The position numbers and the translations under genes were made by a program. A stretch of 64,000 bases of DNA from Cupriavidus basilensis (GTDB lineage: Bacteria; Pseudomonadota; Gammaproteobacteria; Burkholderiales; Burkholderiaceae): assembly GCF_008801925.2 (NCBI RefSeq), contig NZ_CP062803.1, forward strand, positions 496,001 to 560,000, in the 5' to 3' direction. Below, in pieces: positions 53,958 to 63,021 of this stretch (within the stretch, counting starts at the first letter, position 1; each line of letters starts with the position of its first letter). The notes under the pieces were generated by a model that was not told the origin of the DNA, ran no database searches, and saw nothing but the letters and a program-made list of their open reading frames with translations.

Positions 53958-55484
53958 TCAGGACAGGAACAGCTTGTACACGGGATTTTCGGTCTCTTCC
54001 CAGTGTACATAGCCAAGCGTGGCGAGGAAGGCGCGGAAGGCGCGTTTCTCGTTCTTGGGCACCTGGATGCCAACCAGGATGTTGGAGGTGTCGCCGCCCT
54101 GGTTGCGGTAGTGGAACAGGCTGATATTCCAGTTCGGGCTCATGCTCGACAGGAAGCGCATCAGCGCGCCCGGCCGCTCGGGAAACTCGAATCGGTACAG
54201 CAGTTCGTCATGCGCCAGTGGCGAGTGCCCGCCCACCATGTAGCGAATGTGCTGCTTGGCCAGCTCATCGTTGGACAGGTCCAGCGTATCGAAGCCGTGG
54301 CGGCGGAATCCGGCGGCGATCTTCTCGTTCTCCGCGCGGCTCGCAATCTGCACGCCGACGAAGATATGCGCCATGCTGTTGTCGGCGATGCGGTAGTTGA
54401 ACTCGGTCACATTGCGCGTGCCGAGCTGCTCGCAGAAGCGCTTGAAGCTGCCGCGTTCCTCGGGGATGCTGACCGCGAAGACCGCCTCGCGCGCCTCGCC
54501 CACCTCGGCGCGCTCCGCCACGAAGCGCAGGCGGTCGAAGTTCATGTTCGCGCCGCAGGCAATGGCCACCAGGTGCTGGCCCTTGAGCTTCTCGCGCTCG
54601 GCGTAGAGTTTCAGGCCGGCCACGGCCATCGCGCCGGCCGGCTCCAGGATGCTGCGGGTATCCTGGAACACGTCCTTGAGCCCGGCGCAGATGGCGTCGG
54701 TGTCCACCAGGATGATCTCGTCGACCAGCTCGCGCGTGATGCGGAAGGTTTCCTTGCCGACCAGCTTCACGGCGGTGCCGTCCGAGAACAGGCCCACTTC
54801 CTTGAGCTCCACGCGCTTGCCCGCGTCCACCGAGCGCTTCATCGCGTCGGAGTCCACGGTCTGCACGCCGATCACCTTGATCTCCGGGCGCACCGCTTTG
54901 ATGTAGGAGGCAATGCCGGAGATCAGGCCGCCACCGCCGATCGCCACGAACACCGCATGCAGCGGGCCCGGGTGCTGGCGCAGGATTTCCATGGCGATGG
55001 TGCCTTGGCCGGCGATGACTTCGGGATCGTCGAAGGGGTGGATGAAGGTCAGCTTGTGCTTTTTCTCCAGCACCGCGGCGTGGTTGTAGGCGTCGCTGTA
55101 TGAGTCGCCGTGCAGCACGATTTCCACCCACTCGCCGCCGCGCTCGCGCACCGCGTCGATCTTCACCTGCGGCGTGGTGACCGGCATCGCGATCAGCGCC
55201 TTGCACTTCAGGCGCGCGGCCGAAAGCGCCACGCCCTGCGCGTGATTGCCGGCCGAAGCGGCGATCACGCCGCGCTTGAGTTCCTCCGGTGACAGCGAGG
55301 CCATCTTGTTGTATGCGCCGCGCAGCTTGAACGAGAACACCGGCTGGGTGTCCTCGCGCTTGAACCACACCTTGTTGCCGGTGCGCGCGGAGAGCAGGTT
55401 TGCATAGGTGAGATCGGTCTCCTGGGCCACGTCGTACACCTTGGCGGTCAGGATCTTTCTCAGGTAATCGGGTTTGCGGGTCAT
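53958..55484 (-). CDS. ilvA: threonine ammonia-lyase, biosynthetic
   Basis: Deaminates threonine to 2-oxobutanoate, the committed step to isoleucine. The 508-residue product has PLP lysine K53 in SFKLRGAYNK, the SAGNHAQG loop, the GGGGL phosphate-binding motif and two C-terminal ACT-like regulatory domains (from about 330), which give isoleucine feedback. The start at 55484 (MTRKPDYLRKILTA) was chosen by family fit; the open frame upstream is not conserved-looking. queF follows 15 bp downstream. Confidence 0.96.
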   Translation of the reverse strand: MTRKPDYLRKILTAKVYDVAQETDLTYANLLSARTGNKVWFKREDTQPVFSFKLRGAYNKMASLSPEELKRGVIAASAGNHAQGVALSAARLKCKALIAMPVTTPQVKIDAVRERGGEWVEIVLHGDSYSDAYNHAAVLEKKHKLTFIHPFDDPEVIAGQGTIAMEILRQHPGPLHAVFVAIGGGGLISGIASYIKAVRPEIKVIGVQTVDSDAMKRSVDAGKRVELKEVGLFSDGTAVKLVGKETFRITRELVDEIILVDTDAICAGLKDVFQDTRSILEPAGAMAVAGLKLYAEREKLKGQHLVAIACGANMNFDRLRFVAERAEVGEAREAVFAVSIPEERGSFKRFCEQLGTRNVTEFNYRIADNSMAHIFVGVQIASRAENEKIAAGFRRHGFDTLDLSNDELAKQHIRYMVGGHSPLAHDELLYRFEFPERPGALMRFLSSMSPNWNISLFHYRNQGGDTSNILVGIQVPKNEKRAFRAFLATLGYVHWEETENPVYKLFLS

Positions 55485-55726
55485 CGTGGACAGCCGGGGC
55501 GGGGATTGGCGGAAACCGGTAATGATAAAGGATGGCGGGGGGCGGCGATGGCTGCACCCCTGTGCAAGCGGGCGCGAAGGGCAGGCAAGCTCACCTTCGT
55601 GCGCGAGGCGCGTTGCGCACCGCAGCGGTGCAGGCGCCGCCGTGGCGCGCCGAAGGGGCGTTTGCGCACCTTGTAGGACGAAGCCCGGTGGACGCTGCCG
55701 GAACACTCGTGATACGGTGTAACGCA

Positions 55727-56512
55727 ATGCCTTCCCTACCTCTTATCGAACCGAACACCGCACTGTTCCTGGATTTCGACGGTACGCTGGCCGACCTTGC
55801 GCCGCGTCCTGACCTCGTGCAGGTCGAACCGGAACTGGTGGGGACGTTGCGCGCCCTGCATCTGCATCTGGGCGGCGCGCTAGCCCTGGTTTCCGGCCGG
55901 CCGATCGCCGAGCTGGATCATTTCCTGCATCCGCTGCAACTGCCGTGCGCCGGCGTGCATGGCGCGGAGCTGCGCGACGCGGGCGGCCACCGCCTGCGCC
56001 AGCCTGACCCCGGCGTGCCGCTGCTGCTCCCGCCGCTCGAAGCGCTGGTCGGCGCGCATCCCGGCCTGCAGCTCGAGCGCAAATCGGTTGCGGTCGCGGT
56101 GCACTACCGCGCCGTTCCCCACCTCGAAGGCATGGTGCGCAACTTCGCGGCTGAACTTGCCAGCCGCATGCCGGGCATCGAAGTCCTGCACGGCAAGATG
56201 GTGGTGGAGCTCAAGCCGGCAGGCATCGACAAGGGCGGCGCCATCGAGGCCTTTATGCGCAGCCCGCCATTTGCGCGGCGCACGCCGCTGTTTGCCGGCG
56301 ACGATATTACCGACGAGGCAGGCTTTGCCGTGGTGCGCCGCCTCGGCGGCATCGGCTTGCTGGTTGGCGCGCGGCCCAGCGCCGCCACCGCCAGCGTGAC
56401 CGGCCCGGCCGCGCTGCGCTGCTGGCTGCATCGCTCCGCCAAGGCACTTGAAGTCATGGCCGCCGCGCAGGGCACGCAGGTTTCCGGAGCCACATCCACA
56501 ACGACGTCTTGA
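55727..56512 (+). CDS. otsB: trehalose-6-phosphate phosphatase
   Basis: Removes phosphate from trehalose 6-phosphate. The 261-residue HAD-superfamily enzyme has the nucleophile motif DFDGT at 16-20, SGRP and FAGDDITDEAGF acidic motif near 185-196. The ATG at 55727 gives the conserved N-terminus. It is the first gene of an otsB-GH15-otsA run, with 12 bp to the next gene. Confidence 0.95.
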   Translation: MPSLPLIEPNTALFLDFDGTLADLAPRPDLVQVEPELVGTLRALHLHLGGALALVSGRPIAELDHFLHPLQLPCAGVHGAELRDAGGHRLRQPDPGVPLLLPPLEALVGAHPGLQLERKSVAVAVHYRAVPHLEGMVRNFAAELASRMPGIEVLHGKMVVELKPAGIDKGGAIEAFMRSPPFARRTPLFAGDDITDEAGFAVVRRLGGIGLLVGARPSAATASVTGPAALRCWLHRSAKALEVMAAAQGTQVSGATSTTTS

Positions 56513-56524
56513 GGGGGATTCGCT

Positions 56525-58363
56525 GTGAGCAACCCATCCACCGAGGATAATCCGGCGCGCGCCGGAGGTGCCGGCCGCTACGCCGACCCTTCGCTATCGC
56601 TGGGCATGATCGGCAACTGCGCGATCTCCGCGCTGGTCGACGGGCGCGGGCGCATCGTGTGGTGCTGCCTGCCGCGCTTTGACGGCGATCCGGTCTTCAA
56701 TGCCTTGCTCGATCCGGGCGAGAACGCTGGCCACTTCGCCATCGAAATCGAGGACTTCCAGGAAGCGCACCAGTGGTACGAGCCCAATACGGCCGTGCTG
56801 CGGACCCGGCTGACCGACCAGCACGGCAACAGCCTTGAGATCACCGATTTCGCACCGCGTTTTTTCCGCATCGGGCGCTACTTCCGCCCCACCTCGCTGA
56901 TCCGCCGCATCCGCCCGATACAGGGCGCGCCGCGTGTGCGCGTGACGTTGGCGCCGCGTTTCGACTGGGGGCGCATCAAGCCCGAGATCACGCGCGGCAG
57001 CAGCCACGTGCGCTATGTCGGCGACGGCAGCACGCTGCGCATGACCACCGACGCGCCGCTGACCTACGTGCTGTCGCACACGCCTTTCCTGCTCACGCGC
57101 GACCTCAACTTCATCCTCGGTCCTGACGAAACCCTGCAAGGCGGCGTGGAGGAAGTCGCGCGCGACTTCGAGCAGGAAACCACGGCTTACTGGAAGATGT
57201 GGAGCCGCCGTCTCGCGGTGCCGCGCGAGTGGCAGGACGCGGTGATCCGCGCCGCCATCACGCTCAAGCTGTCGCTGTATGAAGAGACGGGCGCCATCGT
57301 CGCGGCCATGACCACCAGTATTCCCGAGGCGCCCGGCAGCGGGCGCAACTGGGATTACCGCTTCTGCTGGCTGCGCGATGCCTTCTTCGTGATCCGCGCG
57401 CTCAACAGCTTGTCCGAGGTCGGCACCATGGAGGACTACCTGCGCTGGTTGTCCAACGTGGTGATGCAATCCAAGAATGGCCATATCCAGCCACTGTACG
57501 GCATCGGGCTGGAGCTGGAATTGCCGGAGAGCATGCTCGATCATTTGTCCGGCTACCGTGGCATGGGTCCGGTGCGCGTGGGCAACCAGGCACAGGAGCA
57601 CTTCCAGCATGATGTCTACGGCAACGTGGTGCTGGGCGCGGCCCAGGCTTTCCACGACCATCGCCTGCTGCACCGCGGCGGGGCGGCCGAGTACCACGTG
57701 CTGGAAACCGTGGGCGAGCAGGCGGTACGCGTGTTCGGCACGCCCGATGCGGGCATGTGGGAGCTGCGCACGCGCGCGCGGGTGCATACCTCATCCGCGC
57801 TGATGAGCTGGGCCGCCTGCGACCGCCTCGCCAAAATCGGCGATGCGCTGCAATTGCCCGATCGCGCGGCTTACTGGCGCCAGCATGCCGACGGCATGAA
57901 GGTGCGCATCGTGCGCGAGTCCTGGAGCGAGGAACGCCAGGCGTTCGCCGAGAGCTTCGGCGGGCGCGAGCTCGATGCCAGCGTGTTGCTGATGGCCGAG
58001 GTCGGCTTTATCGAGCCCAGGGATGAACGCTTCATGTCCACGCTCAAGGCCATGGAAGCGTCACTGTGCGACGGGCCTTACATGCGCCGCTACGAGGCGC
58101 CGGACGACTTCGGCAAGCCCGAGACCGCCTTCAACATCTGCACCTTCTGGCGTATCGATGCGCTCGCGCGCGTGGGGCGCCGGGAGGAAGCGCGCGAGAT
58201 CTTCGAAGCCATGCTGGCGGCGCGCAATCCGCTTGGCCTGCTGTCCGAGGATACACACCCCGTGACCGGCGAGATGTGGGGCAATTTTCCGCAGACCTAC
58301 TCGATGGTGGGCCTGATCAACGGCGCCATGCGCCTGTCCGCGCCATGGGATTCCGTGATCTGA
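56525..58363 (+). CDS. glycoside hydrolase family 15 protein
   Basis: 612-residue enzyme of the glucoamylase/trehalase-type GH15 family: N-terminal beta domain to about 260, then an (alpha/alpha)6 barrel with NWDYRFCWLRDAFFVIRAL, MSWAACDRLA and, near the end, NFPQTYSMVGLINGAMRLS. GTG start with GAGGGGG upstream. Its place between otsB and otsA suggests trehalose or an alpha-glucan as substrate. In other bacteria GH15 proteins in this setting are often trehalases or glucoamylases; the specificity cannot be read from sequence. Confidence 0.88.
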   Translation: MSNPSTEDNPARAGGAGRYADPSLSLGMIGNCAISALVDGRGRIVWCCLPRFDGDPVFNALLDPGENAGHFAIEIEDFQEAHQWYEPNTAVLRTRLTDQHGNSLEITDFAPRFFRIGRYFRPTSLIRRIRPIQGAPRVRVTLAPRFDWGRIKPEITRGSSHVRYVGDGSTLRMTTDAPLTYVLSHTPFLLTRDLNFILGPDETLQGGVEEVARDFEQETTAYWKMWSRRLAVPREWQDAVIRAAITLKLSLYEETGAIVAAMTTSIPEAPGSGRNWDYRFCWLRDAFFVIRALNSLSEVGTMEDYLRWLSNVVMQSKNGHIQPLYGIGLELELPESMLDHLSGYRGMGPVRVGNQAQEHFQHDVYGNVVLGAAQAFHDHRLLHRGGAAEYHVLETVGEQAVRVFGTPDAGMWELRTRARVHTSSALMSWAACDRLAKIGDALQLPDRAAYWRQHADGMKVRIVRESWSEERQAFAESFGGRELDASVLLMAEVGFIEPRDERFMSTLKAMEASLCDGPYMRRYEAPDDFGKPETAFNICTFWRIDALARVGRREEAREIFEAMLAARNPLGLLSEDTHPVTGEMWGNFPQTYSMVGLINGAMRLSAPWDSVI

Positions 58364-58397
58364 AGGCGCGCGCGGCAAGGCCAGCGCAAGGGAATGT

Positions 58398-59789
58398 ATG
58401 GGCAGACTAGTAGCGGTATCCAACCGCGTGGCCGATCCGCGCAACGTTGCCGCGGGCGGCCTCGCCGTGGCACTGGGCGAAGCGCTCAAGGCGACCGGCG
58501 GCATGTGGTTCGGCTGGAGCGGCAAGATCGTGGAAGCCGCGCAGGGCGGCACGCCGGGCGAGGGAGAGCTGCATATCCAGCAAGCCGGCAATGTCACGCT
58601 GGCCACGGTCGACCTGTGCCGCGAGGACCACGACGCGTACTACCAGGGCTACAGCAATGGCGTGTTGTGGCCGGTGTTCCACTATCGCATCGACCTGGCG
58701 GATTTCGACTCCGGTTATCTCAACATCTATCGCCGCGTCAACCAGCTCTTTGCACGCAAGCTTGCGCCGCTGCTGCGCCCGGACGATGTGATCTGGATCC
58801 ACGACTATCACCTGATCCCGCTTGCGTCTGAGCTGCGCGCCATGGGCTGCGGCCAGCGCATGGGGTTTTTCCTGCATATCCCGTTGCCCCCGCCGCTGAT
58901 CCTTGCCGCCATCCCACAGCACGAATGGCTGATGCGGGCGCTGTTCGCCTATGACCTGGTTGGCTTCCAGAGCCAGCTCGATCTCGAGCATTTCTCGCGC
59001 TACGTGCAAAGCGAAGCGCAGGCCGAGCCCATGGGCGAGTATCGCTTCCGGGCCTTCCACCGCACCGTGCGCGCGCAAGCGTTCCCGATCGGCATCGACG
59101 TCGACGAGTTCGCCGCGCTGGGCCAGTGCGAGGAATCGCGCGAGACATACGAGATGATGCGCGGTCAGTATTCGAGCCGCCGTCTGCTGCTAGGCATCGA
59201 TCGCCTGGATTACTCCAAGGGGCTGCCGCAGCGGCTCAAGGCAGTCAGGACGCTGATGGCGCAGTATCCGGAGAACCGCCGCAGCGCCACGCTGATCCAG
59301 ATTGCCGCGCCATCGCGCGAAACGGTAGATGCCTACGCGGATCTGCGGCGCGAGCTGGAAGGGCTGTCCGGGGCGATCAATGGCGAGTACGGCGAGCTGG
59401 ACTGGATGCCGGTGCGCTATATCCATCGCACCACTGCACGGCGCCGTTTGCCGGGCCTTTGCCGCGCTTGCCGCGTGGCGCTGGTGACGCCGCTGCGCGA
59501 TGGGATGAACCTGGTCGCGAAGGAGTTTGTTGCCGCGCAGGATCCGGACGATCCCGGGGTCCTGGTGCTATCGCGGTTTGCTGGAGCTGCCGAGCAGTTG
59601 CGCGAGGCGTTGCTGGTGAATCCATACGATATCAATGCCACCGCGCAGGCGATTCAGCAGGCCTTGCATATGCCGCTGGCGGAGCGGCAGTCCCGGCATC
59701 AGAAGTTGCTGGAGCGGATTCGGGCGCAGGATGTGCATTGGTGGAGGAGGGAGTATTTGAGGACTTTGGCGGAGACGGATGGGGGGTAA
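58398..59789 (+). CDS. otsA: trehalose-6-phosphate synthase
   Basis: Transfers glucose from UDP-glucose to glucose 6-phosphate. The 463-residue GT20 enzyme has [44 protein letters not shown] and the C-terminal [18 protein letters not shown] motif. With otsB it gives trehalose for osmotic and desiccation tolerance. Its stop codon TAA lies inside the first G-tract of the inverted repeat described separately. Confidence 0.95.
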   Translation: MGRLVAVSNRVADPRNVAAGGLAVALGEALKATGGMWFGWSGKIVEAAQGGTPGEGELHIQQAGNVTLATVDLCREDHDAYYQGYSNGVLWPVFHYRIDLADFDSGYLNIYRRVNQLFARKLAPLLRPDDVIWIHDYHLIPLASELRAMGCGQRMGFFLHIPLPPPLILAAIPQHEWLMRALFAYDLVGFQSQLDLEHFSRYVQSEAQAEPMGEYRFRAFHRTVRAQAFPIGIDVDEFAALGQCEESRETYEMMRGQYSSRRLLLGIDRLDYSKGLPQRLKAVRTLMAQYPENRRSATLIQIAAPSRETVDAYADLRRELEGLSGAINGEYGELDWMPVRYIHRTTARRRLPGLCRACRVALVTPLRDGMNLVAKEFVAAQDPDDPGVLVLSRFAGAAEQLREALLVNPYDINATAQAIQQALHMPLAERQSRHQKLLERIRAQDVHWWRREYLRTLAETDGG

Positions 59790-60315
59790 GGGGGGGTAGG
59801 GGGTAAGGGGGTAGGGGGGTAGGGGGGTATTGGGGTGTTTGCTGGCGGTGTTGGTTTTTGCATCCAAGGGCCGTACGACATCGCCCTTGCTTGCTTGGTC
59901 GCTGTTTATTTCATCGGCGATGGTTTTTGGACCCAAAAGCCATACGACATCCCCCTGCGGGGGCTGCCGGTCACTTTTCTTTGACCGGCAAAGAAAACTA
60001 ACGAAAAGAAAGCCGCCCTGCCGGGGGCAGAGCAATCAGGCTGTTTTTGCCTCGGTGGTTTCGTCGTACGGCCCGGAGTGTTGGCTGGCGGATCCTACCG
60101 GCCCGAAGGACATCGCTACTGCATGACCCTATGGTCACGTGGTAGTGCCCCTGATCGCTTTGCTCGGTGCGCGTTCGGGCATCTGCCGTTCGCGGTGCTT
60201 AGCGCCACGATCCTGCCTGCCTCGGCGGTTTCGTGGTTTTGTCTCTGGCGGCCGGCGCCCGGGTATTTGATGCCCTGCCGTACCGGCGCGAGCGGCACCT
60301 TGCTTCACCCCCCTC
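59780..60315 (+). repeat. Left arm of large inverted repeat
   Basis: Starts with a G-tract repeat (GGGGGGTAAGGGGGGGTA... to about 59836), then a long copy that matches the right arm in inverted orientation. Position pairs sum to 120630, so the centre is near 60315. From about 59937 to 60119 the arms match with only about three mismatches; 59837-59936 differs by an indel and several changes; closer to the centre they diverge, but blocks such as CATCTGCCGTTCGCGG and TTTCGTGGTTTTGTCT remain shared. A short unexplained ORF here (59830-60126) has a near-copy in the other arm. Confidence 0.85.
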
Positions 60316-60833
60316 TGGTTTCGTGGTGGGCACCGTGGCCCGTCCGCGAGGTCCGCGCTCGCACCCCCTCACCGCGCTCGTCCTCTGAGACAAAACCACG
60401 AAACCAGTAACGCCCGAAACGGCGCAGCACTTCGCCCCGCGAACGGCAGATGTGGGAATGGTCACCGCGCACGAGGTCAGGGGCCGCACGACGTAACCCA
60501 TGGGTCATGTATGTGCGATGTCCTTTGGGCCGGTAGGATCCGCTAGCCAACACTCCGGGCCGTACGACGAGACCACCGAGGCAAAAACAGCCTGATTGCT
60601 CTGCCCCCGGCAGGGCGGCTTTCTTTTCGTTAGTTTTCTTTGCCGGTCAAAGAAAAGTGACCGGCAGCCCCCGCAGGGGGATGTCGTATGGCTTTTGGGT
60701 CCAAAAACCAACGCCGATGAAATAAACAGCGACCAACCCCGCAGGGAGATGTCGTCCGGCTCGTGGGCCCAAAAACCAACACCGCCAGCAAACACCCCAA
60801 TACCCCCCAACCCCCTTACCCCCTACCCCCTAT
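60316..60833 (-). repeat. Right arm of large inverted repeat
   Basis: Inverted copy of the left arm. It ends in a C-rich tract on the + strand (CCCCCCAACCCCCTTACCCCCTA), i.e. the same G-tract read from the minus strand, with the MobA-like gene's stop codon TAA inside it. It carries the shared stretch CCGGTCACTTTTCTTTGACC and its hairpin partner in reverse complement. Confidence 0.85.
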
Positions 60834-61442
60834 ATCCCCCTCAACATCCACATCCCGAAACGCCCCCTCATCCTCAGTCAGAATCCTCATCACCGGCTGC
60901 GTCTTCAACAATTCCCGCGCGCCTTCATCCCCATCAAGCTTCAGCAGGGCATCCCGCCACGCGGACCCGAATCCGACCGGATGCCCACGCCGTCCGTCGC
61001 GCCACGGTGCGGCAATCGCGTCACGCGTCGTGATCGTCAACGCCACCGCGCGCACCAGCTCGGCCGGCAGCCACGGCATGTCGGCCAGCGCCACTACCCA
61101 GCCGCTGGCGCCGGGCGTGGCGGCCACCGCCGCAGCCAGCGCGGCGCCCATGCCGGCTTCGGCGGCTGCCGTCTCCAGGACCCGGCAGCCGGCAGCTTGC
61201 AATTCGGCTGCCAGCGCGGCATTGCCGGGGCGGATCACGGCTAGCGTGCCGGGCAGCACGGAGGCTAGCGTGCGGGCGCTGCGGGCGGCTACGGTGTGGC
61301 CGTCGGGCAGCGTGGCCAGGAGTTTGTTGCGCTGGCCGGCGGGGTCGAAGCGGCGGCCGTAGCCGGCTGCCAGCAGGATGCCGGTGGGGGGCTCGGCAGT
61401 GTGGATGGCGCCGTTGATGGGGCCCGTCAGCGGGGTGGTCAC
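60816..61442 (-). CDS. MobA-like nucleotidyltransferase (molybdenum cofactor)
   Basis: 208-residue NTP-transferase with the signature ILLAAGYGRRF near the N-terminus and LADMPWLP in the middle, as in MocA/MobA-type cytidylyl- or guanylyltransferases. A role in converting molybdopterin to the dinucleotide form for a molybdenum hydroxylase is inferred from the neighbours. The GTG start at 61442 overlaps the XdhC-family stop as GTGA, so translation is coupled. The stop lies in the G-tract of the large inverted repeat. Confidence 0.82.
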   Translation of the reverse strand: MTTPLTGPINGAIHTAEPPTGILLAAGYGRRFDPAGQRNKLLATLPDGHTVAARSARTLASVLPGTLAVIRPGNAALAAELQAAGCRVLETAAAEAGMGAALAAAVAATPGASGWVVALADMPWLPAELVRAVALTITTRDAIAAPWRDGRRGHPVGFGSAWRDALLKLDGDEGARELLKTQPVMRILTEDEGAFRDVDVEGDIGGRG

Positions 61443-62467
61443 GGGGTGGGGCTGCAGGTGCTGCCTTCGTTGGCGGCCAGTTCGCGCGCGGCCTTGGCGC
61501 CTTCTACCTGGAGGATGTCGGGCAGCGAGACGTGGTTCTTGGCGGCGACGACTTCGGCCAGGATCGAGATGGCGATCTCGGGGGGCGTGCGGCTGCCGAT
61601 GTAGATGCCGACCGGGCCGTGCAGCCGCGCGAGCTGCAGCTCGTTGAGGTCGAACTCCTTGAGCCGCTCGCGGCGCGCCTGGTTGTTGCGGCGCGAGCCG
61701 AGGGCGCCGACATAGAAGGCGCGCGTGCGCAGGGCTTCCATCAGGGCCAGGTCGTCGAGCTTGGGGTCGTGCGTGACGGCGATCACCGCGCAGCGCTCGT
61801 CGAGCTTCATGTCGGTCACGGTGTCGTCCGGCATGGTGCGCACCATGGTGACGCCGGGGATGTCCCAGGTCTCGGTGTATTCCTCGCGCGGGTCGCATAC
61901 GGTGACCTGGAAGCCCAGGCCAACCGCGATCTGGCTCAGGTACTTCGAGAGCTGTCCCGCGCCAATCACCAGCATGCGGTAGCGCGGCCCGTGGATGGTG
62001 AGCAGGGTGGCGCCGTCGAAGGCAAGGCCGTCGGTGGCCGCGGCCGGGCCCAGGGTGGCGCGGCCTGTTGCCATGTCGAGCGTGCGGGCGACCAGCTTGC
62101 CGCTTTCCACGGCGGCCAGCAGTTCGTCCAGGTGGCTGTCGGCGCTGAGCGGCTCGGTCACCAGTTCGATGGTGCCGCCGCAGGGCAGGCCGAAGCGGTG
62201 CGCTTCCTCCGCGCTGATGCCGTACTTGACGGCCTCGGGGTGCGCGCCGGCAATGCCTTCGCGCCGTACCCGGTCGATGATGTCATCTTCGATGCAGCCG
62301 CCCGAGACCGAGCCGACCACCAGGCCGTCGTCGCGCACGGCCAGCATGGCGCCTTCCGGCCGGGGCGAGGAGCCCCAGGTTCTGACTACCGTCACCAAGA
62401 GCGTGCGATGGCCTTCGGCCTGCCACTTCACACTGCTTTTCAGGACTTCGAGATCCACGCTGTCCAT
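61439..62467 (-). CDS. XdhC/CoxF-family molybdenum hydroxylase maturation protein
   Basis: 342-residue protein of the XdhC family, which binds molybdenum cofactor and helps insert the sulfurated form into xanthine-dehydrogenase- or CO-dehydrogenase-type enzymes. Family features: VRTWGSSPRPEGAMLAV and SVSGGCIEDDI near the N-terminus, GAGQLSKYLSQIAVGLGF and the C-terminal IYIGSRTPPEIAISILAEV. It overlaps the CoxG-like gene upstream and the MobA-like gene downstream. Confidence 0.9.
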   Translation of the reverse strand: MDSVDLEVLKSSVKWQAEGHRTLLVTVVRTWGSSPRPEGAMLAVRDDGLVVGSVSGGCIEDDIIDRVRREGIAGAHPEAVKYGISAEEAHRFGLPCGGTIELVTEPLSADSHLDELLAAVESGKLVARTLDMATGRATLGPAAATDGLAFDGATLLTIHGPRYRMLVIGAGQLSKYLSQIAVGLGFQVTVCDPREEYTETWDIPGVTMVRTMPDDTVTDMKLDERCAVIAVTHDPKLDDLALMEALRTRAFYVGALGSRRNNQARRERLKEFDLNELQLARLHGPVGIYIGSRTPPEIAISILAEVVAAKNHVSLPDILQVEGAKAARELAANEGSTCSPTP

Positions 62468-63021
62468 GATCGTTTCCGCTTCGTTTCACCGTTTTGTTCA
62501 TCGGGCGCGCTGCCTTCGCCGGCCGCCGCTCCGTCCTTGGCGACATTGTCATCCGTGCCTGGTTCGTCACCCTGCGCGCCGGACCCGCTCAACGCCGCCG
62601 TGAAGCGGTCGAAGAAGGTATCGGCCATCTTGCGCGCGGCGGCGTCGACCAGGCGCGAGCCGATCTGCGCGATCTTGCCGCCAACCTGGGCGTTGACCGT
62701 GTAGGTCAGCACCGTCGCGTCGCCTTCGGGGGCCAGCGTGACCGCCGCGGTGCCTTTGCCGAAACCGGCGACCCCGCCTTGTCCATCGAACTGGATGGTG
62801 TAGCTGTCGGGCGCCTGGATGTCCTGCAGGGCCATGCGCCCCTTGAAGCGCGCCTTGACCGGGCCCACCGCGGCGGTCAGCGCCACCAGGTAGGCGTTGT
62901 CGCCGTCAGGCTCGATGCTCTCACATCCCGGGATGCATTGCTTGAGCAGCGCCGTGTCGTTCAGGGCTTCCCAGGCGGTTTGCTGCGCTACCGGCAGTTG
63001 CCGCGTCTGTGTCATTTCCAT
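62440..63021 (-). CDS. CoxG-family SRPBCC protein
   Basis: 193-residue protein with a CoxG/START-like domain (residues 1 to about 145: LPVAQQTAWEALNDTALLKQCIPGCE, GGVAGFGKGTA) and a charged, low-complexity C-terminal tail (Lys/Glu/Ala) ending WTAWISKS. In Oligotropha CoxG recruits CO dehydrogenase to the membrane. It lies between the VWA-domain and XdhC genes and overlaps both. Confidence 0.9.
   Translation of the reverse strand: MEMTQTRQLPVAQQTAWEALNDTALLKQCIPGCESIEPDGDNAYLVALTAAVGPVKARFKGRMALQDIQAPDSYTIQFDGQGGVAGFGKGTAAVTLAPEGDATVLTYTVNAQVGGKIAQIGSRLVDAAARKMADTFFDRFTAALSGSGAQGDEPGTDDNVAKDGAAAGEGSAPDEQNGETKRKRSWTAWISKS

Noticed and set aside
59830..60126. 98-residue protein in the left arm of the inverted repeat, with near-copy at 60505-60810
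   Set aside because: Cys/Arg/Ser-rich reading of repeat DNA with no ribosome-binding site or motif; similarity between the two is explained by the repeat itself.
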